From the NCBI GenBank assembly GCA_947625345.1, contig CANQNX010000003.1, positions 1 through 57,922 of the forward strand: a stretch of 57,922 bases of DNA, written 5' to 3'. Position 1 is the first letter of the stretch, and each line of letters begins with the position of its first letter. Under the pieces are notes generated by a model. That model worked only from the letters and a program-made list of their open reading frames with translations, made no database searches and was not told the DNA's origin. Below, piece after piece: positions 18,168 to 27,083 of this stretch. The DNA is from Candidatus Gastranaerophilales bacterium (GTDB taxonomy: Bacteria > Cyanobacteriota > Vampirovibrionia > Gastranaerophilales > Gastranaerophilaceae). The translations under genes and the position numbers were made by a program.

Positions 18168-19847
18168 TTATACAGCCGTCAACTTTGACGAATTTTCAAG
18201 TTTAAGTGTTTCCGTTGTTATATCGCAAACATCAGAGGGTCCAAAATATTGAATAGAACCGGGGAAAATGTATTTATCTTCATAAGCCCAAGAGGTTCTG
18301 TTCTTTTCAAGTTCTTTAAATACGGGACCATCAAGTTCAACAAGTGCTTTTTTAATAACGGGTTTAAATTCGCCGTGACGTTTTTCCATATTCATCATCA
18401 TTGTTAAAGGAACACCGCCTGCAACCCATTTACTTGCGGGAGCAGAAAGGTTTTTAACTGATGATAAGTAGCCTGTTAAACCGAATTTTAATAAAGCAAA
18501 TGCATTATAACCTAACGAATAGCAATAGTCTGCATCAAAGTTTGACGGGAATGCACATCTGCCTTCATATCCGAAGAAGTGGCATTGAGCCGAGAATTTA
18601 CCCGAGTATGTGCCTTGCTTTTTCATTTCATTTAATCTTGCGCTTACCATTTCAATTAAAAGCTTTTCTGTTTCAATCTTAGAAACCTGAACATTTCCGT
18701 GGGGGTCTCTATCCATAAGCAATTGTTGTTTAATCATGGTAGGAAGCGAAGAAAATACTTCGCTGTCATCTGAATTTAATTTACCTTTTATGATTTCAAA
18801 TTTAGCATTTTCTTCTGCGTTTTTATAGTTATCGTCGTTTTCAAGAGCAGCTAAGGTATCATTTAAGTTTGAAATCATTGATTTAATTTCGGGTATAAAT
18901 TCAATTAAGCCTTCAGGAATTAAGGCAATACCGAAGTTTTTACCCATTTGCGCTCTTTTTGCAACAATTTCAGTCATATTATCAACGATTTGTTTTAAAG
19001 ACATTTTCTTTTGTTCAACTTCTTCAGAAATTAAAGTAATATTCGGCTGAGTTTGAAGTGCAACTTCAAGACCTACGTGGGTTGCGCTTCTGCCCATTAA
19101 TTTAATGAAGTGCCAATATTTTTTAGCACTGTTTGCATCTCTTAAGATGTTGCCTACAAGTTCTGCGTATGTCTTTGTAGCTGTATCAAAACCGAAGGAG
19201 ATTTCTATTTGGTCGTTTTTAAGATCGCCGTCTATGGTTTTGGGGCAGCCTATAACTTGAATGCCTGCATTGTGGTTTACAAACCATTCAGCCAGCATAG
19301 CTGCGTTTGTATTAGAATCATCTCCGCCTATGATTACAACACCTGTAATATTTAAGTCTTTGCATACCTGCCAAGCTTTTTGGAACTGTTCTTCCGTTTC
19401 AAGCTTTGTTCTGCCTGAACCTATAATATCAAAACCGCCGGTATTTCTGTATGCGTTAATTTTTTCATCGGTAAATTCAATGTATTTACCGTCAATAATA
19501 CCAGAGGGTCCGCCTAAGAAACCGTATAATTTATTTTCACTGTTTGCTTGTTTTAAAGCATCATATAACCCTGCAATGACATTATGTCCTCCGGGAGCTT
19601 GTCCGCCTGAAAGAATAACACCTATATTTCTTTTTTCGCTTACTTCTTTATTATTTGAAGTGTTAAATGTTACAACGGGCTTACCGTATGTGTTTTTGAA
19701 TAATTCTTTAATTTGTTCCCTGTCTTTTACTGATTCGGTCTTATTACCTTCAGTCATTGTGAGATTATTTATTCCGCCCGCTAAAGAAGACGGTAATTTG
19801 GGTTGATATTTTAATCTTTCAATTTGAAGTGAAGAAAGTTCTTTCAT
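18168..19847 (-). CDS. pfp: Pyrophosphate-dependent 6-phosphofructokinase
   Basis: Phosphorylates fructose 6-phosphate with PPi, reversible glycolytic step. The 559-residue length is that of the long PPi-PFK class found in plants, spirochaetes and chlamydiae, not the 320-residue ATP enzyme. Key motifs: [18 protein letters not shown] (about 77-94), [14 protein letters not shown] near 174-187 with Asp in place of the Gly that favours ATP, and [11 protein letters not shown] with the Lys of PPi users. [19 protein letters not shown] follows. A Shine-Dalgarno CGGAG precedes the ATG. It is a single-gene unit closed by a terminator. Confidence 0.93.
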   Translation of the reverse strand: MKELSSLQIERLKYQPKLPSSLAGGINNLTMTEGNKTESVKDREQIKELFKNTYGKPVVTFNTSNNKEVSEKRNIGVILSGGQAPGGHNVIAGLYDALKQANSENKLYGFLGGPSGIIDGKYIEFTDEKINAYRNTGGFDIIGSGRTKLETEEQFQKAWQVCKDLNITGVVIIGGDDSNTNAAMLAEWFVNHNAGIQVIGCPKTIDGDLKNDQIEISFGFDTATKTYAELVGNILRDANSAKKYWHFIKLMGRSATHVGLEVALQTQPNITLISEEVEQKKMSLKQIVDNMTEIVAKRAQMGKNFGIALIPEGLIEFIPEIKSMISNLNDTLAALENDDNYKNAEENAKFEIIKGKLNSDDSEVFSSLPTMIKQQLLMDRDPHGNVQVSKIETEKLLIEMVSARLNEMKKQGTYSGKFSAQCHFFGYEGRCAFPSNFDADYCYSLGYNAFALLKFGLTGYLSSVKNLSAPASKWVAGGVPLTMMMNMEKRHGEFKPVIKKALVELDGPVFKELEKNRTSWAYEDKYIFPGSIQYFGPSDVCDITTETLKLENSSKLTAV

Positions 19848-19962
19848 CTTTTATCTCCGTTCTTTTGTTTCCTTAACAAGTAAATTGTACCACAAACTAT
19901 TATATTTATTAATTACAATCATTTTGGACTTATATAGCAAATTCAGATAAAACGGTCAAATC

Positions 19963-20026
19963 TGTCACCCTGAATTTATTTCAGGGTCTGTTTTATTTGA
20001 GATTCTGAAACAAGTTCAGAATGACA
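19963..20026. repeat. Intergenic palindromic repeat, double-hairpin copy
   Basis: 64-bp element bounded by TGTCA and TGACA. Inside are two hairpins: CCCTGAA/TTCAGGG (19968-19974 with 19980-19986) and TTCTGAA/TTCAGAA (20003-20009 with 20015-20021). The outer ends also pair, so the whole can fold as a three-way cruciform. It resembles short REP or MITE-like intergenic repeats with a TGTCA-CTGAA core seen in other bacteria. The region 19848-20242 holds no gene that I can support. Confidence 0.7.
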
Positions 20027-20038
20027 TGGGGAAAACAT

Positions 20039-20126
20039 GAGATGCTGAAACAGCTACACTTCGTTTCGCATACAAGTTCACAAGGCTCGTACCTCGCCTG
20101 TTCATTTTGTAAAGTTCAGAATGACA
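20039..20126. repeat. Second, interrupted copy of the intergenic repeat
   Basis: The left part GAGATGCTGAAACA (20039-20052) and the right part AAGTTCAGAATGACA (20112-20126) together reproduce the right half of the preceding repeat with one mismatch. They are separated by 59 bp (20053-20111) of more GC-rich sequence with short internal complementarities. An insertion into, or nested expansion of, a repeat copy is the simplest reading. Confidence 0.55.
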
Positions 20127-20242
20127 GAAAGAGTTTATAAAAAGCATATTTGACGGAAATTATATATAAGTCCCATTCATTTATCCTTAAGGGGAATTAT
20201 TTTTTTAATATTTCTTTAAATAATACTTAAAAAGGGTAGAAT

Positions 20243-20599
20243 ATGAAAAAAATTACATACTTTATTATTTTAATTGGTATTTTGATAAATTTTAATTATG
20301 CTTACGCTTATAAATACAGCGAAGAAGATAAAGAAATGTTTTATAACGCTTTTTTGGAAGGATATTTTACGGAAACGGAAAAATCCGTTAATAACTTAAA
20401 TATAGATGCTTCAAAAAAAGCACAATTTTTAAAAGAATTAAAACAAAGAATAGATAAAACCGAACTCATAAATTCATCTTGGAGCTGCATCCAAAAGTAT
20501 CCGATTCAACAAATTGTCGCAGCCTCGGTAATATGTACCGCAGATTGGAATAAATCCCAAACAGAAAAAAATAAAGACCTGTTTGAAATGTTAAAATAA
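20243..20599 (+). CDS. Small exported hypothetical protein
   Basis: 118 residues, no family recognised. A signal peptide covers about 1-22 (MKK start, hydrophobic core, cleavage near AYAY). The mature protein is Lys/Glu-rich and mostly helical, with two Cys (in SWSCIQKY and SVICTADW) that could form a disulfide after export. A Shine-Dalgarno AAAGGG lies 7 nt before the ATG. It stands alone downstream of the repeat region and converges on the aminopeptidase gene. Confidence 0.7.
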   Translation: MKKITYFIILIGILINFNYAYAYKYSEEDKEMFYNAFLEGYFTETEKSVNNLNIDASKKAQFLKELKQRIDKTELINSSWSCIQKYPIQQIVAASVICTADWNKSQTEKNKDLFEMLK

Positions 20600-20625
20600 G
20601 TTTGTCTGAATATTTTTATAAAAAA

Positions 20626-21729
20626 CTATATTAAAAACTTTCCGTTTTCGTAGATTAATACATCATCGGCATATATCTTACCGCCTTGTTTCATATTTTT
20701 AATTAAGTCCCAGTGAAGTCCCGAAACATTTTTTCCGCCGGTATCAGGATATGAAGCACCGACTGCCATATGAATTGAACCGCCGATTTTCTCGTCAAAC
20801 AAAATGTTACCCGTTACATCCTGTATCATTTCATTTGTACCGATTGCAATTTCACCGACAAATCTTGAACCTTCATCCATATCAAGCATGTTATTTAAAT
20901 ATTCTTCACCCTTTTCGGCTTTAGCATCAACTACTTTTCCGCCTTTTAGAGTTAACAATACTTTTTGTGCTTCATTTCCGTGATATATTTGAGGAAAATC
21001 AAAATATATTTGACCTTCCGCACTGTCTTCAACAGGAGATGTATATACTTCACCATCGGGGAAATTACACTCACCTGCACAGCTTTTCCATATTCTTCCT
21101 TTTACATTGAAGGTTATATCTGTTTTTTCACCGGTTATACGAATTTTTGATTTAGTATTTAAATAATTTGCAATCTTTTCTTGTGTTTCACCTATTTCCT
21201 GCCATTTTTTAACGGGGTCGTCAATATGAAGCCAACAAGATTTTATTAAAAATTCAGTGTATTCATCAAGTGACATTTTAGCTTCCTGAGCAAGTGCGTG
21301 TGTCGGGAAATCAGCTATAACCCACTTTAAATCGCCGTCTGCTGACCTTTTTAGCATTTTCTCCGATAAATGTTTCATGGCTCCCGAGCGTTTTGCTAAT
21401 TTTTTAGAATCACATCTCGCCATATTTTTTACATTGAACGGTGCACCGATTGATATAAGATTTTTTGCTTTATCATATTCAAGCTCGGTCATAGGATCAA
21501 CATATTTAAGCTGTTCATCATTAGCATTTTTTATAAATACTTCACTTAATCCCTCAACACCCATTCTTACAACGGGATATGCACCTTTTTGCAAAACCTG
21601 CTTATATATTTCTTTAACTAAGGGCTGTGATTGGTAAGAATCCGTTCTTATTATTGTTAGTTCGCCTTTTTGAACTTTTACGGAATAATCAACCAATACT
21701 TTAGCATATTTTTCCCACAAATTATCCAT
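20626..21729 (-). CDS. M29-family aminopeptidase (AmpS/PepS type)
   Basis: Metal-dependent cytoplasmic aminopeptidase of 367 residues from the chosen start. Metal-binding residues of family M29 are visible: Glu in FVGEIAIGTNEMIQ, Glu in ILFDEKIGGSIHMAVG with its His, and His-Trp-Asp in VSGLHWDLIKNM near the C-terminus. The middle has CNFPDGEVYTSPVEDSAEG, also characteristic. The reading frame extends further upstream into lpxA, but the ATG at 21729 has GAGG at a good distance and begins with a normal family N-terminus. It follows lpxA after 1 nt and is the last gene of the lipid A cluster. Confidence 0.9.
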   Translation of the reverse strand: MDNLWEKYAKVLVDYSVKVQKGELTIIRTDSYQSQPLVKEIYKQVLQKGAYPVVRMGVEGLSEVFIKNANDEQLKYVDPMTELEYDKAKNLISIGAPFNVKNMARCDSKKLAKRSGAMKHLSEKMLKRSADGDLKWVIADFPTHALAQEAKMSLDEYTEFLIKSCWLHIDDPVKKWQEIGETQEKIANYLNTKSKIRITGEKTDITFNVKGRIWKSCAGECNFPDGEVYTSPVEDSAEGQIYFDFPQIYHGNEAQKVLLTLKGGKVVDAKAEKGEEYLNNMLDMDEGSRFVGEIAIGTNEMIQDVTGNILFDEKIGGSIHMAVGASYPDTGGKNVSGLHWDLIKNMKQGGKIYADDVLIYENGKFLI

Positions 21730-21730
21730 A

Positions 21731-22534
21731 TTATACCTCTTCATCAACAAGGTCGTTACATCTTGAAAGATAAATACCTCTTTTTGATTCTCTGATAAAG
21801 TTAACAATTCTCATAACATTTTTATCATTCGGATATTTTTCTTCAATTAATTTTAAGGTTTCCGTTAAAGTATGATTCCTTGATTGAATCATTTTATAAG
21901 CATCTCTGATATTTTTTCTTTCTTCGGGGGTAAAGCCTCTGCGCTTTAAACCTATTGTATTAGGCCCGTGCATAATAGCAGGACGGCCGTCAGCCTTACA
22001 GAAAGGCGGTAAATCCATTCTTGAAGCAGAAAATCCTGAAACAATAACATATTCACCGATTCTTACATTTTGATGATATACACTCATTCCGCCTAAAAAT
22101 GCGCCTTTACCTACATGACAATGTCCGCCGATTGTAGCTAAGTTTGCAAATATTGCCTCATCTTCAACGACGCAGTTATGTGCAACATGGCTTGATGCCA
22201 TAAATAAACATTTGTCACCGACTTTAGTTATTGAACCTTCTTCACCTGCAGCACGATTTATTGTTACATACTCTTTTATTATACAATTTTTACCGATTTC
22301 AACTCCCGTTTTTTGACCTTTATAACTTAAATCCTGAGGAGCAGTACCTAAACTTGCAAACGGATAAATTATTGTTCCTTCGCCTATTTTACAGTATTCA
22401 AGATAAGCATTAGCGATTATCTTTACATTTTCACCCAAAACAACATTTTCTCCGATTATTACGTTGGGACCTATTTCACAACTTTCGGGAATAACCGCAT
22501 CAGGTGATATTATTGCCGTTTTATGAATTGTCAT
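21731..22534 (-). CDS. lpxA: UDP-N-acetylglucosamine acyltransferase
   Basis: First acyl transfer of lipid A synthesis, from hydroxyacyl-ACP to UDP-GlcNAc O3. 267 residues, close to E. coli LpxA (262). The left-handed beta-helix of hexapeptide repeats runs over about 1-185 (for example IGPNVIIGENVVLGENVKI). The catalytic His lies in ASSHVAHNCVV, and VGKGAFLGGMSVYHQNVRIG follows. The helical C-terminus starts at TIGLKRRGFTPEER, a diagnostic string. It lies 11 nt after fabZ on the minus strand. Confidence 0.95.
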   Translation of the reverse strand: MTIHKTAIISPDAVIPESCEIGPNVIIGENVVLGENVKIIANAYLEYCKIGEGTIIYPFASLGTAPQDLSYKGQKTGVEIGKNCIIKEYVTINRAAGEEGSITKVGDKCLFMASSHVAHNCVVEDEAIFANLATIGGHCHVGKGAFLGGMSVYHQNVRIGEYVIVSGFSASRMDLPPFCKADGRPAIMHGPNTIGLKRRGFTPEERKNIRDAYKMIQSRNHTLTETLKLIEEKYPNDKNVMRIVNFIRESKRGIYLSRCNDLVDEEV

Positions 22535-22545
22535 ATCAAATCTCC

Positions 22546-22998
22546 CTATCTGTTACCTACTATTGAAAACATTAAATCAGCTTCAACCGCTAATTGCCCG
22601 TCAACAAACCCTTTTGCATGAGCTTTTGCCAACGGACCTTTAATTTTAACAAGTTCAGCTTCCATGTCAAACCTGTCACCAGGCTTTATTTGTTTTCTGA
22701 ATCTTACACCGTCAATTCCAGCATATAAAAATAACTTATCTTTATATTGTTCTAACGGAACAAGACACCCTGCCGACATTTGAGCCATTGCCTCCAATTG
22801 AAGCACCCCCGGAAAAACGGGATTATTAGGAAAGTGTCCAGTAAAAAATGCTTCATTCATTGTTAAATTCTTATAACCTTTACAATATTTACCGGGTACA
22901 CACTCTGTTATTCTGTCTACCAATAAAAACGGATATCTGTGAGGTATCATATCCATAATTTCCATAATATCAAATTTAACGATTTTATCTTCTGTCAT
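22546..22998 (-). CDS. fabZ: 3-hydroxyacyl-ACP dehydratase FabZ
   Basis: Dehydrates 3-hydroxyacyl-ACP in type II fatty acid synthesis. 150 residues, hot-dog fold. DIMEIMDMIPHRYPFLLVDR is the family opening. The catalytic His and Glu are in FTGHFPNNPVFPGVLQLEAMAQMSAG (read in two parts, about 52-77). The start overlaps the lpxC stop by 1 nt (TAATG). Placement between lpxC and lpxA links acyl supply to lipid A synthesis, as in many Gram-negatives. Confidence 0.95.
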   Translation of the reverse strand: MTEDKIVKFDIMEIMDMIPHRYPFLLVDRITECVPGKYCKGYKNLTMNEAFFTGHFPNNPVFPGVLQLEAMAQMSAGCLVPLEQYKDKLFLYAGIDGVRFRKQIKPGDRFDMEAELVKIKGPLAKAHAKGFVDGQLAVEADLMFSIVGNR

Positions 22999-23804
22999 TA
23001 TACCTCCATTATTATCTTATTTTGTAATTCCTTAGCCACAATAGAATGCACGGTATGTCCGGCTTCTTTAACTGTTATTTCACTTTTTAAATTTAATAAA
23101 TTGCATTTTACAAGGTAAAAATCACCTATCAAGTCCAAAATCTTATGCTTTATAGGCTCAAATTCCGAGTTTAATTCAACCGTATAACCATCATCCGTCA
23201 TTCCTACAGTATTATTTAGACTTGCACCACGAGCATAACCCGCCTTTTGAAGCATTTCAAGTTCACTTAAATATCCAAAAGTTCTCGCCTTCACTATTTC
23301 ATCTAAATTTTCAAGATTTGTACTAACCCACCTGTTTTTTAACTCTTTGTGATTAAAATTTACACCGTATGTAATATTTAGTTTGTCTGAGGGCAAGAGT
23401 ATAAGATGAGTTTTACCGTTTATATAGTATATCGGCTCTTTTATTGTATAAGTTTTTTCGTTAGAAGGCTCTATACCTGCAGATTTAAAGGCATCAACCC
23501 ACATTTTTGAAGAACCGTCAAGTATAGGAACTTCAAAATGTGATAAATAAACATCCAAAGCATTTATTTTGCATATTGCACATGCAGCCATGAAATGCTC
23601 TATCAGCATAATTTGAATATTTCCGTTACCTAAAACAGTACAATGTTGAGTTGATACAACATTTTTTATATCCGCATCAATACATTGACCCGAGAAATGA
23701 AACCGGATACCTGCCTTATCGGAAGGACAGACTCTTGCCTCAGATTCAATTCCGGTCATTAGCCCGACTGATTTTAAAGTTACTTCTTTTTTTATTGTTG
23801 TCAT
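22998..23804 (-). CDS. lpxC: UDP-3-O-acyl-N-acetylglucosamine deacetylase
   Basis: Zinc amidase for the committed step of lipid A synthesis. 268 residues, shorter than E. coli LpxC (305). The first domain has QHCTVLGNGNIQIMLIEHFM with the zinc His, and VPILDGSSKMWVDAF. The second has KHKILDLIGDFYLV with zinc His and Asp, and the catalytic His in EAGHTVHSIVAKEL. The C-terminus is cut close after this motif. The gene lies 6 nt downstream of lpxD and is coupled to fabZ. Confidence 0.94.
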   Translation of the reverse strand: MTTIKKEVTLKSVGLMTGIESEARVCPSDKAGIRFHFSGQCIDADIKNVVSTQHCTVLGNGNIQIMLIEHFMAACAICKINALDVYLSHFEVPILDGSSKMWVDAFKSAGIEPSNEKTYTIKEPIYYINGKTHLILLPSDKLNITYGVNFNHKELKNRWVSTNLENLDEIVKARTFGYLSELEMLQKAGYARGASLNNTVGMTDDGYTVELNSEFEPIKHKILDLIGDFYLVKCNLLNLKSEITVKEAGHTVHSIVAKELQNKIIMEV

Positions 23805-23810
23805 TTAAAA

Positions 23811-24959
23811 TTAATCCTTAAAAAGATGTTCATAGTCTTTGAATTTATTAGCCAAGTCAAATACTACATCTAATTTTTCCCTAAGTGAGTCATAATCCGT
23901 GAATTTGTTTGCCAAATCTTCAGCTTTTTTCATTGTTTTCATATTTTTTATGAAATCTTTACGAGGCATAGCTGGTGCACCGATTAATATTGATTTATCG
24001 GGAAAACTTCTTGTTATTCCTGCTTTTGCCATTATAATAGAATCACTTCCTATTTCTATATGGTCAGCCATACCGACTTGACCTGCTATAACCGTTCTGT
24101 CGCCAATCTTACAGCTTCCTGCAATTCCGACTTGAGAAACAATCATACAGCCTTTACCGATTTTACAATTGTGACCTATTTGAACTAGATTATCTATTTT
24201 TGTCTGCTCGCCGATTACGGTATTTTCTATTGTTCCTTTATCTATACAAGTATTTGCACCTATTTCGACATCATCTTCAATTATAACGGAACCTATTGAA
24301 GGAATTTTATATATTTTTTGATCAGAATTGTCTTCTTTTACATCCCCTTTATCTCTTGCATTTTCAACATTGTTGGGATTTTCCGTAACAAAGCTGAAAC
24401 CGTCAGCCGCTATACTTACACCGTGCTGTAAAATAACTCTGTTTCCTATTATAGCGTTATCTCCGATATTGCATCCGGGGTGAATTAAACAATTTTCACC
24501 CATTTGAACGGAACGTCCTATATATGTATTAGCAAGAATTTTTGAATTTTTTCCTATTGATGCATTTCTTGATATAACTACATTAGGACCGATTGAAACG
24601 TTTTCACCCAATTTTGCTTCAGGATGAATTACTGCCGTAGGATGAATACCGATTGTGCTTTCAGGCGGTATATAAAACAGATGAAGTAATTTCATCATAG
24701 CTAAGCGGGGGCGTTCAGCTTCAATTGTTGATATTAATTCAGATGAAACACCTATCGGAACAAGTGCTGCTTTAGCTTTCGTTTTAGATAAATTCTCTAT
24801 TTCATCTTCATTAAGTGCAAGTGCAAGCGTATTTTCATCCGCTAAAAGAGGCGGCCCTAACCTTGATATTTTAACATCTTCAAGTTTTGTTAAAATACCG
24901 CCGACTATCTCTGATATTTCTTCTAATGAATATTCCTTCATCACATCCGTATCCCTCAT
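23811..24959 (-). CDS. lpxD: UDP-3-O-(3-hydroxyacyl)glucosamine N-acyltransferase
   Basis: Third lipid A step, N-acylation of UDP-3-O-acylglucosamine. 382 residues from this start against about 341 in E. coli. An N-terminal uridine-binding domain (about 1-95) precedes hexapeptide repeats such as [20 protein letters not shown]. The catalytic region is [13 protein letters not shown]. It is followed by an Asn/Asp-rich insertion (about 205-230) that explains part of the extra length. The C-terminal helix is unusually long and repeats NKF.DY twice. The ATG at 24959 follows GAGGA; an upstream TTG at 25007 lies inside the predicted promoter and is rejected. Confidence 0.93.
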   Translation of the reverse strand: MRDTDVMKEYSLEEISEIVGGILTKLEDVKISRLGPPLLADENTLALALNEDEIENLSKTKAKAALVPIGVSSELISTIEAERPRLAMMKLLHLFYIPPESTIGIHPTAVIHPEAKLGENVSIGPNVVISRNASIGKNSKILANTYIGRSVQMGENCLIHPGCNIGDNAIIGNRVILQHGVSIAADGFSFVTENPNNVENARDKGDVKEDNSDQKIYKIPSIGSVIIEDDVEIGANTCIDKGTIENTVIGEQTKIDNLVQIGHNCKIGKGCMIVSQVGIAGSCKIGDRTVIAGQVGMADHIEIGSDSIIMAKAGITRSFPDKSILIGAPAMPRKDFIKNMKTMKKAEDLANKFTDYDSLREKLDVVFDLANKFKDYEHLFKD

Positions 24960-24986
24960 TAATACATTCCTCTTTTTATCATACTT

Positions 24987-25015
24987 ATTGTAATACGAGC
25001 AAAGCAAAATTACAA
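24987..25015 (-). promoter_or_regulatory. Promoter of the lpxD-lpxC-fabZ-lpxA cluster
   Basis: Minus strand TTGTAA (25015-25010), 17 nt, TACAAT (24992-24987). Predicted transcription start about 20 nt before the lpxD ATG, leaving room for the GAGGA ribosome binding site. Confidence 0.55.
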
Positions 25016-25137
25016 ATAATATGGTAATGATGTTTTTTTTGTAATAAAATTAAAATGTTCGAAAAATTTTCGTGATAAAGAATCTTGCAAGGCAGTGTGC
25101 TGCGATAACAGATTAATTTAACTTTAAGGATAAATTT

Positions 25138-26469
25138 GTGAATAATAAACCGATAGTAGCAATAGTAGGAAGACCAAATGTAGGCAAGTCAACATTCGTT
25201 AACAGACTCTTAGGTGCAAGGCATTCGATAGTTGATGACAAAGCCGGAGTTACACGTGACCGCCTTTATTTTGATGTTCAATGGATGGATAAACCTTTCA
25301 CCATAATTGATACAGGCGGTATTATTCCTCATGACGAAGAAGAAATAATGGTAAATATATTCACTCAGGCAAAAGTTGCTTGTGAAGAAGCAGATAAGAT
25401 TATATTTATTGTTGACGGAAAAGAAGGCATTAACCCTATAGATTATGATATTGCTAACGTGTTGAGAAAAAGCGGTAAACAAGTATTTCTTGCGGTAAAC
25501 AAGTTAGATTCACCCGAAAAATATATTAATACATCGGAGTTTTACTCACTTTCAATAGGTGAACCTTATGCAATATCAGCACTTCATGGCTCAGGCGGAG
25601 TTGGTGACCTTTTGGAAGAATTAACAAAAGATTTTGATTATTTTCAAGAGGAAGAAGAAAAATCAGAAAATATTCGTATTGCTATAGTAGGAAAACCCAA
25701 TGCAGGTAAATCCTCCATAGTAAATGCACTTTTAAATAAAGAAAGAGTTATAGTTTCAGATGTCTCGGGAACAACAAGGGATGCAATTGATTCAAAAGTA
25801 AAATATGAAGGTGAAGAATTCATTTTAGTTGATACCGCAGGCATAAGAAAAAAATCAAAAGTTGATTGGGGTATTGAAAAATTTGCGGTTGACAGAGCAA
25901 TTCGTGCAATAAGAAATTGTGATATTGCACTTTTAGTCATTGATGCTACTCAAAATATATCCGATCAGGATAAAAAAATAGCTTCAACAATAATTGAAGC
26001 TGGAAAAGGCATGATTATTGCAATCAACAAATGGGATTTAATTGAAAATAAAGAATCTGCAACAATAAATAAGTTTGAAAAAGAAATAGAAAAAGAAATG
26101 CCTTTTTTAAGTTTTGTTCCGAAAATATTCATTAGTGCAAAAACAAAACAAAGACTTGTCAGCATATATAAATTAGCAAAAGAAGTTAACAAAGAATGTA
26201 CAAAAAGAGTTTCAACAAGTATACTAAATAAAGTAATAATGGATGCTGTATCTATGAATCCGCCTCTCAGTATAAGAGGTAAAAGATTAAAGCTGTTTTA
26301 TGCGGCTGAAGTAAAAATACAGCCACCCACATTCGTTCTTTTTATTAACAACGAAGATTTATTAAAAGACAACTATTTAAAATACCTTGAAAATAAACTA
26401 AGAGAAGCTTTTGGCTTCAAAGGCACTCCAATAAAAATTCTAAAAAAAGAAAAAGGGGAAAAGAAATGA
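25138..26469 (+). CDS. der: Ribosome-assembly GTPase Der (EngA)
   Basis: Double-GTPase needed for 50S ribosome assembly. 443 residues with two G domains. The first has GRPNVGKSTFVN, DTGG and NKLD. The second has GKPNAGKSSIVN (about 183-194), DTAGIRKKSKVDWGIEKF and NKWDL. The C-terminal KH-like domain (about 350-440) has LFYAAEVKIQPPTFVLFINN. The start is GTG, with TAAGGA 7 nt upstream. The gene overlaps plsY by 4 nt (ATGA), as der-plsY neighbours do in many bacteria. Confidence 0.96.
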   Translation: MNNKPIVAIVGRPNVGKSTFVNRLLGARHSIVDDKAGVTRDRLYFDVQWMDKPFTIIDTGGIIPHDEEEIMVNIFTQAKVACEEADKIIFIVDGKEGINPIDYDIANVLRKSGKQVFLAVNKLDSPEKYINTSEFYSLSIGEPYAISALHGSGGVGDLLEELTKDFDYFQEEEEKSENIRIAIVGKPNAGKSSIVNALLNKERVIVSDVSGTTRDAIDSKVKYEGEEFILVDTAGIRKKSKVDWGIEKFAVDRAIRAIRNCDIALLVIDATQNISDQDKKIASTIIEAGKGMIIAINKWDLIENKESATINKFEKEIEKEMPFLSFVPKIFISAKTKQRLVSIYKLAKEVNKECTKRVSTSILNKVIMDAVSMNPPLSIRGKRLKLFYAAEVKIQPPTFVLFINNEDLLKDNYLKYLENKLREAFGFKGTPIKILKKEKGEKK

Positions 26470-27083
26470 TATTAGATATTATTAAATTAATACTCATATT
26501 TATTACGGCATATTTAATAGGTTCAATACCTACCGGTTTTATAATAGTAAAAAAATTAAAAAATATTGACATAAGACAAATGGGTTCAGGTTCAACCGGA
26601 GCAACAAACGTTAAAAGAATCTTAGGTACTAAATGGTTTTTTATTGTTATGTTGATTGATGCATTAAAAGGTGCTTTACCCGTTATTCTTACAATGAAAT
26701 TTATATATATTTATTCGTTTAATAACGATATAGCTCCTGTAATAGCCGGTGCAGGAGCAGTAATCGGACATTGTAAATCTATTTTCTTAGGATTTACCGG
26801 AGGAAAATCCGTTGCTACCACTTTAGGCTCAATTATTGCCCTGAATCCTATTGTAGGAGCTATAAGTGTTGTGGTATGGGCAATTATAACATTTGCTTCA
26901 AAGTATGTTTCTTTAGGTTCTGTTATAGCTGTTACAATTGTGCCTGTATTAATGAATTACTTGGAGCCAAGCAATTACTATAACATTATTTATGCTTCTT
27001 CTTGTGCGGTTATTGTAATAATCCTTCATCAGACAAATATTAAAAGACTTATTTCCGGAAAAGAAAACAAAGTAAGAAAATAA
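26466..27083 (+). CDS. plsY: Glycerol-3-phosphate acyltransferase PlsY
   Basis: Inner-membrane enzyme transferring acyl from acyl-phosphate to glycerol 3-phosphate, the first step in phospholipid synthesis. 205 residues with five or more membrane segments. The three conserved loop motifs are visible: SIPTGFIIVKKLKNIDIRQMGSGSTGATN in two parts (about 20-48), GHCKSIFLGFTGGKSVATTLG (about 102-122) and a Lys/Ser loop near FASKYVSLGSV. It overlaps der by 4 nt and the malic enzyme gene by 1 nt. Confidence 0.95.
   Translation: MILDIIKLILIFITAYLIGSIPTGFIIVKKLKNIDIRQMGSGSTGATNVKRILGTKWFFIVMLIDALKGALPVILTMKFIYIYSFNNDIAPVIAGAGAVIGHCKSIFLGFTGGKSVATTLGSIIALNPIVGAISVVVWAIITFASKYVSLGSVIAVTIVPVLMNYLEPSNYYNIIYASSCAVIVIILHQTNIKRLISGKENKVRK

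Noticed and set aside
19261-19806. 181-codon plus-strand ORF opposite the phosphofructokinase gene
   Set aside because: It is the antisense shadow of the highly conserved PFK domain, with no ribosome binding site and no protein-like composition.
24960-25007. Longer lpxD reading frame starting at TTG 25007
   Set aside because: It would put the start codon inside the predicted promoter spacer and has no Shine-Dalgarno.
25010-25072. A 14-nt string (TGTTCGAAAAATTT) shared between the lpxD upstream region and the pflB upstream region near 40270
   Set aside because: In 58 kb of AT-rich sequence many 14-nt matches are expected by chance, and its position relative to the two promoters differs.
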